DNA of 64,000 nucleotides from Auricularia sp. M13 (Eukaryota; Basidiomycota; Agaricomycetes; Auriculariales; Auriculariaceae): positions 124,001-188,000 of the forward strand of contig CM073194.1 in assembly GCA_037042915.1 (NCBI GenBank). The letters run 5' to 3'. The notes under the pieces were generated by a model, which was given only the letters and a program-made list of their open reading frames with translations, did not search any database and was not told the origin of the DNA. Within the stretch, counting starts at the first letter, position 1; the number at the start of each line of letters is the position of its first letter. The translations under genes and the position numbers were made by a program. Positions 55,887 to 64,000 of this stretch are shown here, one piece after another.

Positions 55887-56736
55887 ATGGACGCGGTTCA
55901 GTCAGACCGTGACGCCGTCGTTGAAACTGGATCCGTTGCGTCGATGGACATAGTCGATGCACTGTGGGAGGACGTCGCGGACGTGCCGGCCGCTGGTCCC
56001 CACCGTGTTGTTGACATCGTGGTCGTCGTCGGTAGCGAGGTGGCGGTTGATGCTGTACTGTTGAGTACAGCTGTAATGTCTGTCTGGGTCAAGGTAATGT
56101 GTTAGTTTGCGCTGTGATCTGTTCTGCTGACAAGCTGTCAGCCCATGTGCTTCGTGGTATACAGGACCATCAGGAAGGTCGATCGTTGGCTGATGAAGCT
56201 GCCCGCCTTCAAGTACGTGCTTCGAGCGATTCTGGTCGTCCTCGGAGGTATCGTAGGCAACCTACTGTTGGGCGGGCGGACAGCGAAGCTCGTTGGGCTG
56301 TCCGTAGTCGTCCCTGGGATTATCGCGGTGCTGGTGATGCTGGGGCGATTTGGGGTGGCGCCGTCCTACGTCGAGCTCGTTGCTGACGGCGAGGACGGGT
56401 TCGATGAGGCCGCCGCCGTCAGCAATGGTGTGATGCGTGCGTGTCTCAAGGTAATGAGTTAGTTTGCGGTATGTTTTTGGCGCTCACAAGTTTCAGCGCG
56501 GGTGGTATGCGGTATACAGGACTATCAAAACGGTCGACCGTTGGCTCATGAGGCAGCGTTGGTTTAAATACGTACTCGGTGCGACCCTGGCGGTTCTTGG
56601 AGGTCTCGTCGGCAACTTGTTGTCGGGTGGGCGGACGGAGATCTTGGTTGGGTTATTTGTGGTCGTGCCGGGGGTTGTAGCAGTTTTGTTCATGCTGGGG
56701 CGATTTGGTGTTGCGCCGTCCCAGGCGATTTTGTAG
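55887..56736 (+). CDS. Small membrane protein with duplicated exon
   Basis: Exons 55887-56093, 56142-56450 and 56497-56736, all phase 0, giving about 251 residues. The N-terminal exon is acidic with one hydrophobic stretch (VVDIVVVVGSEVAVDAVLL). Exons 2 and 3 are tandem duplicates: YRTIRKVDRWLMKLPAFKYV and YRTIKTVDRWLMRQRWFKYV, each followed by two hydrophobic segments (ILVVLGGIVGNLLLGG, VVVPGIIAVLVMLGRFGVAP; AVLGGLVGNLLSGG, VVVPGVVAVLFMLGRFGVAP). The introns before them also start alike (GTAATG.GTTAGTTTGCG), so the duplication covered exon plus intron. It predicts four membrane spans in the duplicated part. No family recognised; an upstream exon is possible. Confidence 0.65.
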
Positions 56737-57579
56737 CGTAGTCGTGATGCTGAGTCTCGTAACCTTGTAGGATTCATGTGTACACGTATGGATTTAGGAA
56801 TGTGTAGTGTAGCAGTCGGGGTGGTGACGTACCGTACTCTGAGAGATTGCACTTATAGTGTGCAGCACTGTCGTCGGTCATGTCAGGACGGCCGGTAGAT
56901 AGAACGCGAATAGAGGCCTGAACACCTTGTGATGTGGGTGCGACAGACAGACGAGTCGACCGAGAACGTGTGCAAGGATCGTGACGCTGCTGGTTATCAT
57001 CAAAACGGTCGACAGCGCGGTTCCTGGTTTCTGAAAGCCGTAGTTAAACCAATAGACGGAGGGCGTGCAGTGGTCTTCGACGTACTTGTGCGTGTATACA
57101 CAGGTACGGGAGAATGTAGGAATTATCGGGACGGGATCACGACAGTTGTCGTGGACGTACTCGAGTGTGACAAACTGGACGTGGGACCTTGAGACGCGAC
57201 CCATTCCACATTCTGGAACACTAGTCAAGGTGTCCGGTGCAATGCTGAGGGTTGGTGTCGGATAAATTGACATTCACGTTGTGGCCCCGGGCTCGCGAGG
57301 TCGTTACCACAGAACAGGTAATTGTTGTAACAGCGGAGGACAACCTGGTGGCCTTCGGTGTGCTGAATGACATCGTACAACGGAGGGCGATCGGAGTGGA
57401 CCTGCTTACGTGTAGCGGTACAATGGCTCCGTAGGTGGTAGGGGATAATACTAGTGATGTCGGGTATACGTTGACGTGGGTGTTGACGACAGACGATGTT
57501 GATTAGACGGTGAGACGGCACGTGTGACGGTTAGTTTGGGAGACGTGGTTGATTCGATATCCTTGTTCCAGAATTACGG
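56737..57579. other. Divergent relatives of the satellite
   Basis: No gene supported with confidence. Minus-strand frames contain THKYVEDHCTPSVYW, related to RKYVEDGCALSDYKLQK at about 59660 and QYDDDDCTTSDDNIQK within the satellite. This suggests degraded copies of one ancestral sequence. Confidence 0.4.
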
Positions 57580-59410
57580 CGCTCGGTGTGATGTGATTTG
57601 GTGCTGTCGGACCACTCGAAGTTGAGCGGGTACGTAGGACTTGTGAGCCTGTTACTGAACGTGAGCCTGTCGCTGCGACTATGGAGGTCGACGTGGAGCA
57701 CTCGAGCCTTTTGAATGTTATCGTCCGACGTTGTGCAATCGTCGTCGTCGTATTGGGCGATGAAATTGATCTGCAGTTGGTATGAGAGAACGCTGTCGTA
57801 GTGCGTGTGTTGCTGTACCGACCGTAGGCTTTGACGTTACTGATGGTGTCGTGGGACTGGACGTCGACGATGGTGGGCTTCAGAGCGCTCGGTGCGATGC
57901 GGTTTGGTGTTGTTGGACCACTCGAAGTTGAGCGAGTACGTAGGACTTGTGAGCCTGTTACTGAACGTGAGCCTGTCGCTGCGACTATGGAGGTCGACGT
58001 GGAGCACTCGAGCCTTTTGAATGTTATCGTCCGACGTTGTGCAATCGTCGTCGATTGGGCGATGAAATTGATCTGCAGTTGGTATGAGAGAACGCTGTCG
58101 TAGTGCGTGTGTTGCTGTACCGACCGTAGGCTTTGACGTTACTGATGGTGTCGTGGGACTGGACGTCGACGATGGTGGGCTTCAGAGCGCTCGGTGCGAT
58201 GCGGTTTGGTGCTGTTGGACCACTCGAAGTTGAGCGAGTACGTAGGACTTGTGAGCCTGTTACTGAACGTGAGCCCGTCGCTGCGACTATGGAGGTCGAC
58301 GTGGAGCACTCGAGCCTTTTGAATGTTATCGTCCGACGTTGTGCAATCGTCGTCGTCGTATTGGGCGATGAAATTGATCTGCAGTTGGTATGAGAGAACG
58401 CTGTCGTAGTGCGTGTGTTGCTGCACCGACCGTAGGCTTTGACGTTACTGATGGTGTCGTGGGACTGGACGTCGTCGATGGTGGGCTTCAGAGCGCTCGG
58501 TGCGATGCGGTTTCGTGCTGTCGGACCACTCGAAGTTGAGCGAGTAAGTAGGACTTGTGAGCCTGTTACTGAACGTGAGCCTGTCGCTGCGACTATGGAG
58601 GTCGACGTGGAGCACTCGAGCCTTTTGAATGTTATCGTCCGACGTTGTGCAATCGTCGTCGTCGTATTGGGCGATGAAATTGATCTGCAGTTGGTATGAG
58701 AGAACGCTGTCGTAGTGCGTGTGTTGCTGTACCGACCGTAGGCTTTGACGTTACTGATGGTGTCGTGGGACTGGACGTCGACGATGGTGGGCTTCAGAGC
58801 GCTCGGTGCGAGGCGGTTTGGTGTTGTTGGACCACTCGAAGTTGAGCGAGTACGTAGGACTTGTGAGCCTGTTACTGAACGTGAGCCTGTCGCTGCGACT
58901 ATGGAGGTCGACGTGGAGCACTCGAGCCTTTTGAATGTTATCGTCCGACGTTGTGCAATCGTCGTCGTCGTATTGGGCGATGAAATTGATCTGCAGTTGG
59001 TATGAGAGAACGCTGTCGTAGTGCGTGTGTTGCTGTACCGACCGTAGGCTTTGACGTTACTGATGGTGTCGTGGGGCTGGACGTCGACGATGGTGGGCTT
59101 CAGAGCGCTCGGTGCGATGCGGTTTGGTGCTGTTGGACCACTCGAAGTTGAGCAAGTACGTAGGACTTGTGAGCCTGTTACTGAACGTGAGCCTGTCGCT
59201 GCGACTATGGAGGTCGACGTGGAGCACTCGAGCCTTTTGAATGTTATCGTCCGACGTTGTGCAATCGTCGTCGTCGTATTGGGCGATGAAATTGATCTGC
59301 AGTTGGTATGAGAGAACGCTGTCGTAGTGCGTGTGTTGCTGTACCGACCGTAGGCTTTGACGTTACTGATGGTGTCGTGGGACTGGACGTCGACGATGGT
59401 GGGCTTGGTA
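57580..59410. repeat. 306-bp satellite array
   Basis: The anchor TTGACGTTACTGATGGTGTC occurs at 57831, 58133, 58439, 58745, 59051 and 59357. Spacing is 302, then 306 four times. A partial copy precedes the first anchor, and the last diverges at about 59405. Units differ at only a few positions. 306 is a codon multiple, so every unit shows the same 86-codon plus frame and open minus frames; I treat these as repeat artefacts. Confidence 0.93.
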
Positions 59411-62400
59411 GTCAGACTTCAAGGCTACAGCGATTTAAAGCGAGGCACGAGAAGCACGGCGTTCGAAACGCTGTGGGTAATTCCTCGTGTGCGCTCACCA
59501 CGATCGCGGCGCTCGCCGAATTAGAGGGCTGGTTGTCAAGCGGCACGCCGGAGATGGATTAGTCGTCGTTGAGCGTAAGCGTAAGGGTAATGAGGCTGTG
59601 ACTGTACCTCAGCGTGGCGCTGTGAATATGGAGGACGACGTGGGGCACTATACCTTCTGAAGTTTGTAGTCCGACAGCGCGCAACCGTCTTCGACATATT
59701 TACGTGTGAACTGCGAGGCTGATGTTGTCGTCCTACGTGCGGAAATGTTCTGGATGTTGGCTTCGACGTTATCCATGGCGTTGTAGGACGGGACGTCGAA
59801 GGCGATGGTCTTGTCAGTCAGTGTCTTCAGCAAGTTCTGCGACGCGCGTCGACAACCGGCTTCGAAAGCTGAAGCCTTCGAGAGTGAAAATAGAAAGCGG
59901 TATAGACCTGGATGCCGTGGAGCTGTCTGCGCAGAGTCTTTGTGCAGCGGCGGCCGCGAGGTGAGCTGAAGGTACCGCGATAGGCGCGTGGTATCTAGAG
60001 GCAATACGGGCAGCTGAGCAGTTGTAGACACCTGGATTATATCACTTTGTGCACCTATGGGCGTTGATTGATTGTTGCGGCGCGATGTTGGTGGACAGCA
60101 GAGGATGGATGTGATGGCGATTGGTCCGCGATATGGTGTGTGGGGACGGCTAGGTGGCTGTGAAGCCGTTCATGGCTAGCATCAGCTCGGGTTGTGCTGC
60201 AGTATGTGGCATCATGGCCGAGCGTCGTTGGTTGCGCTCGGTACAACTGGATTCGCTGCGTACGGGTACGTGGTTGGGAGGTGCCAGACGGAACGGAAAT
60301 TCAAAGTCCGATCGTACCGACTACGGGATGCTGCCCGTACTGCCCGTATAATGCCGAGCGTACTGGGGGAGGGGGCGACTCACCCAACCGAGTTGCGCTG
60401 GGGTATCACCTGGGTATTTGGAACGGCTGAGGGATATACCTGGGTAATTCACCCGGGTGGTACTGGTCAGCGGGCGAACGTAGCATCTTTACCCATAAGT
60501 ACCGACACTGTTCAGGTAGCCGACTCGCGTGACCTGCGCACAGAATGCAGCGGTGGAAGCTCGAAGTAAGATGCCTGGAAGCTTCTGGTTTGTGTTGTCA
60601 TGATGGTGGAAAACCTGCCACCTGGGTGACACCGATGACTGCGTTTTAGACTAATGCGTTGCTGTGGAGGTCGATGTCATGGAAAGTAGCCAGGTAGGTA
60701 GGTAGGTAGGAATATTTAGGAATATTACGCGGTGTGGTGCGACAATCGATCGACAGTGTTTCATGTACTGAGATATGAGCGATACCGCGAAGGTTACGAG
60801 ATATGAGTGAAACTGCAAAGGTTACGATTAGTGCCGGCAGACGTAGTTACGTTTTCATCGATGTAGAAATTTTGATGCAGTCCCGGTGTTTGGATCGTTC
60901 CGGCAGTAGGATTAAGGTAGTGCGCAAGTACCGTCCATGCGGTTAAGTGGATTCTACCATACACGACTGCTGAGGGTTGAACGTTGTGTTTCTCAAGCCT
61001 TAGCTCTAGGAGAGGTTTGTGATCCAGCACGGGAGGCAGTAGGATTTTATGGCGTTGTGAGACACGCGACACGGAAAATAGGAAAGCTTTTGCGAAGGGA
61101 ACCATACTACAGTTAAGGAGTAAAACAGTCGTCGAGTTTAACACCAGGTGGGAACATTCAAACGTGAGACGCAAAGCGAGAGCCTCCTTAACAGGTTGTT
61201 CGCCGCGGCCTCTCCTTCGCCGCCGCCGCTCCCCCTACATCGCCTGCAATGGTCGGTTTCGTCCATTCGGCCGCGTGGTCGTCATCACTCATCAGATTCT
61301 ATGCAGCATGGTATACGACGAGTTCGAAGTCCAGCATGGACATGGCCGCCGAGATAACGTTCTGGAGACCTGCGATCTTTTTGTTTTTTTCTTCATAATT
61401 CGCGTTAGCACGAAGCGTCTAGAGGAAAGTTGGGTTAGTTGGTATGCCGAGCAGGATGATAAATGCAGAGCGAGCTGGTGTGAGGGATTCCGGGATCTTG
61501 GAGAAAAGTGGGGACGCATTCGCCACAACGTCCTCTGAAGTTTTTGAATTGAATATTAAGTGGTTGCATCATATGCGAAATAGTTGGACAGACAAGAAGA
61601 GTTGAAGCCTGGAAGGAATTAAAAAAAAAAAAAAAAACGACTCACTATGCGAGGTGGATGTGGCACGCGCCCACGACCGAGGAGCGCACGAGGGGCAGCA
61701 GCAAAGCAGGTGATAAGTCTTCTCGAGAGCACAACACGCAAAGTTGAGGTTTTGTGATCAGCAGGTCGCGCGCAGCTACCTAGCGGTCGGGAGCCCTGCT
61801 GCTTGCGTGCTCCGAGCCCAGAGCGCGGACGCGGGCAGCAAAGATCTCGCGGCCGTAGGGCAGCTGCGAGCGCCTGGGCGGGCCACGACGCGCGTTGGAC
61901 GGAAACTGTTTCGGAGGGAAGGGAAAAGGAGAGAATGAAGGGAAGATGGTGGGAAAATCCGACATCCTGCCTTTTTATCCTTTCGATTGGATCCGGGTTG
62001 CTTCCGGGCTGTGCTTCTTGTGCTAAGATTCAGACTGTGCTTCTTTCTTGTGCTTCGCGGAGTGTCTCAGAGTCGCAGAGTCAAGTGCAAGGTGTAAAAG
62101 TGCTCAGAGGGATGAAGGGACGCTCTCTTCTTGGACCGAGATTAGTCCGGCGGGGGGGCCGCCAAAGCCGTCCGCCCGTCGCTCCAGGAACCTGCCTCTC
62201 AATTGTCGAGAGATACCAACATGATGAGAGAGCATATCCCGCGATGCCCTAGTCCGTGACATTTACATCACGTGATATGGCCCAGCCGAGGTGTAAAGAG
62301 AGAGAAAGAACACTAGGTAAGGAACGATATTGGAGTCCCAGGCGTGTCGCGGACTTCTCCAGGAGAGAGAGCGACGAATTGGAGTGTGATAACATGAAGA

Positions 62401-62668
62401 TAAAAAAAAATACAGAGCATGGGCGGGTTCAGTGGGTTTGATCAGATGTTATAAAGGGGTCGATTCAGCTGCATCATCGGGAACGTTGTGTGTGCATTAC
62501 CGGAATAGAACGGTCAATCGCACATGTGCCTCGGCCTGAGAAAGCCAGAGCACTCTATCCGGTTTCCGAGTCTCACGGATCCTTATGTCGAGAAACGCCC
62601 AATGCATTGTACGATGAGATAAACTGCCACTAGATGACACGACACGTATAGAGACGGGCAATGCATCA
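59411..62668. other. Gene-poor region with satellite-like edge
   Basis: The 59.65-60.03 kb part shares the satellite's GACGTTA..TGGACGGGACGTCGA core in divergent form. A minus-strand frame here (TDKTIAFDVPSYNAMDNVEA) could be the single-copy coding ancestor. A 17-base A run lies at 61621-61637. No gene was firmly supported elsewhere. Confidence 0.4.
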
Positions 62669-63225
62669 TCAGTGCCACATCCACTCCACGCCCGTGAGCA
62701 GCAGGTCGTCCTTGGGTGCCATACCAAACACTCGCCACGCGTACATAACCCTCAGGCGCTCGAACGGGCGACGGAAGAAGGCTCGGGTGGGTTTCTCCTC
62801 CATGAGTCTGACGATCGACTACGCGCAGGGCTGTTAGACTGCATTGACCCGGTGATAGCGACTCACGAATATGATAGGGACCTCCGTAGCCCAGCTCTCC
62901 ACACAGATGCGCTCATCGCAAAGGGAGCGCGCGACACCCAGACAGTGGACCAAGAGAGCACCCGCAGTCGTAGACGGGCCGATGCATGACCACAGCGGGA
63001 TATGGCGAAGCTCACGCGCAATCTTTAGAGCCCTCGTTCTCTGGATGTCCGCCCGACGCTGCCATGCGAACTTTAATACTAGTGCGAATCCAGCGGGGGC
63101 AACACTGAACTCACAGACATGTCGCCTTCGAATTGCATATACTGACAGCGGCGATGCTTGCGATGGTCGGGGGGCTTGTCGGGCGCAACTTTCCTGCAGA
63201 TGCAGTCGATTTTTGGCGGAGACAT
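62669..63225 (-). CDS. Uncharacterised small protein
   Basis: Three exons with phase-consistent introns: from 63225 (MSPPKIDCICRKVAPDKPPD) to about 63117, a 44-bp intron, then FAWQRRADIQRTRALKIARE to 62867, an intron at 62819-62866, and the last exon 62669-62818 (IVRLMEEKPTRAFFRRPFER to LLLTGVEWMWH). Basic, about 160 residues. The N-terminal Cys pair (CICRK) and later Cys/His could bind metal. No family recognised. The existence of the gene rests on the open, joined frames only. Confidence 0.42.
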
Positions 63226-63594
63226 CAGAGTGAGCTTTGGAGTGGGGAACTGAACACACAACGGACAACCGTGGAAACTGCGACCGTTATTATAAGAATA
63301 CTATGGTGAGATCCGTGACACTAGAGCAGGCCGCATTAGATCCCGCGCATAAGCAAAGCATGTGTCAGAGCGCCATCGGAGATAAGCTACTTTGTGGCTG
63401 TGCGAAAGATCGCGTAATCGTGTAATATGCTCCGGATTTAACCATAGTAATCGTTTCCTAATTCGTATACAAGATGCGAACTATCGCAGACGGGTAGTCT
63501 ATGCCGGAGCACGCAAATCAGCTCCTGTTACCACGACACACCAAAAAAAGAAAAAAAAAAATCGGGTGACGTACATAAACCCGCGGTAAGGCGA
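63226..63594. other. Intergenic
   Basis: Nothing supported. Contains an A-rich tract near 63541-63560. Confidence 0.45.
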
Positions 63595-63864
63595 CTAGAG
63601 AAATGGTGGGTCATCGTCGCAATCTTGAGATCCGGCATCCTGCCACTTCCTCCAGCAATGATAGCACCGAACACTGCAAGTATTTGGCCGCAGATATATT
63701 GCCCGACCCATAACCTGCTCGCAGGTCTTGGCGCAGTCGTGAGAGTCCGGATTGTGCGCGCAACTGAAGCGGCAACAAGGCTTGCCACAATCTAGCCTAA
63801 TAACCTCGACGCCTCCAAGATGTCTGCAGGCCGACCGAGTGCTTGCAAAGGCGTTTTGACACAT
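63595..63864 (-). CDS. Small cysteine-rich protein
   Basis: Frame of 89 residues from MCQNAFASTRSACRHLGG with a repeated Cys/His pattern: LDCGKPCC, FSCAHNPDSHDCAKTC, NTCSVRCYHCWRK. The order Cys..CxH..DC..xxC..S..H..C..C matches a short cysteine-rich family that recurs in basidiomycete genomes and has no known role; it would bind zinc. The start at the second Met (63864) is chosen because the family begins MC. The 3' end could be followed by a further exon. Confidence 0.55.
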   Translation of the reverse strand: MCQNAFASTRSACRHLGGVEVIRLDCGKPCCRFSCAHNPDSHDCAKTCEQVMGRAIYLRPNTCSVRCYHCWRKWQDAGSQDCDDDPPFL

Positions 63865-64000
63865 GGTGCGAGAACAATGCAAATATTATCTACGTGTAAA
63901 GATGCAAGAGTTTCGGCGCTTTAATATAGCGTCGCTCGCCCTGACTTCGAATATGTCATCCATTCAGAATCCGCCAAGGACATTATCAATAACCCAAATG

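Noticed and set aside
57831-59311. Five repeated 86-codon plus-strand frames
   Set aside because: They start at TTG and repeat with the 306-bp satellite unit. Their sequence identity reflects array homogenisation, not selection on a protein.
57580-59410. CRISPR-like array
   Set aside because: Units are contiguous and 306 bp long with no unique spacers; the organism is eukaryotic.
61621-61637. Poly(A) tail of a retroposed gene
   Set aside because: No recognisable coding sequence or target duplication upstream. A simple A run is sufficient.
1-64000. tRNA or rRNA genes
   Set aside because: No A-box/B-box pairs (such as GGTTCGAATCC) or rRNA-like conserved stretches were noticed on reading; a tRNAscan run would be the decisive test.

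Overview
The window is nuclear DNA of a mushroom-forming basidiomycete (Agaricomycetes). The evidence is genes split by many 44-60 bp introns with GT..AG ends and CTAAC/CTGAC branch sites, an F-box family of the basidiomycete type, DJ-1/PfpI and fungal N-terminal-domain paralogs, and a KDZ-class DNA transposon. I found no bacterial, organellar or viral genes, no rRNA or tRNA, and no CRISPR array.

Region 1 (1-27.7 kb) is the core. An F-box gene starts at 1044 and breaks off at about 2274; its missing C-terminal half reappears at 25119-25534. Between the halves lies a 22.8 kb element. It has about 75-bp terminal inverted repeats (2284-2358 and 25031-25106), subterminal arrays of a CAGCGAT-type heptamer in mirrored orientation, and a 7-bp direct repeat ATCCTCA at both junctions. 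Collapsing the element and one copy of the repeat restores the reading frame, and the joined halves match the intact paralog at 26061-27699. The element carries a KDZ transposase with a CxC2 cysteine cluster and at least six other genes: a TET/JBP-type 2OG-Fe(II) dioxygenase, a protein with two SUMO-interacting motifs plus a coiled coil and a RING finger, two cysteine-rich proteins of unknown role, a Pro/Gln-repeat protein and a large arginine-rich protein. Several of these have a single frame-breaking lesion, so the copy looks recent by its target site but is probably no longer autonomous. GC-rich minisatellites fill the space between the genes.

Region 2 (28.7-52.3 kb) is a patchwork of two interleaved expanding families. 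One is DJ-1/PfpI (ThiJ-like) with five copies (one minus, four plus, one of them a pseudogene). The other is a protein of about 454 residues with a HeLo-like fungal N-terminal domain, in three copies (one with a nonsense codon). A small secreted protein gene with a good TATA box lies at 28.7-29.4 kb, and a short AT-rich TIR element at 40.2-40.7 kb.

Region 3 (52.3-64 kb) is gene-poor. It holds a small membrane-protein gene with a tandemly duplicated exon, a satellite of five 306-bp units and divergent flanking relatives, and two small genes on the minus strand near the right edge.

Exon structures were worked out by hand from splice sites, reading phase and comparison between paralogs inside the window. 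Family names rest on motif recognition, not on a database search.
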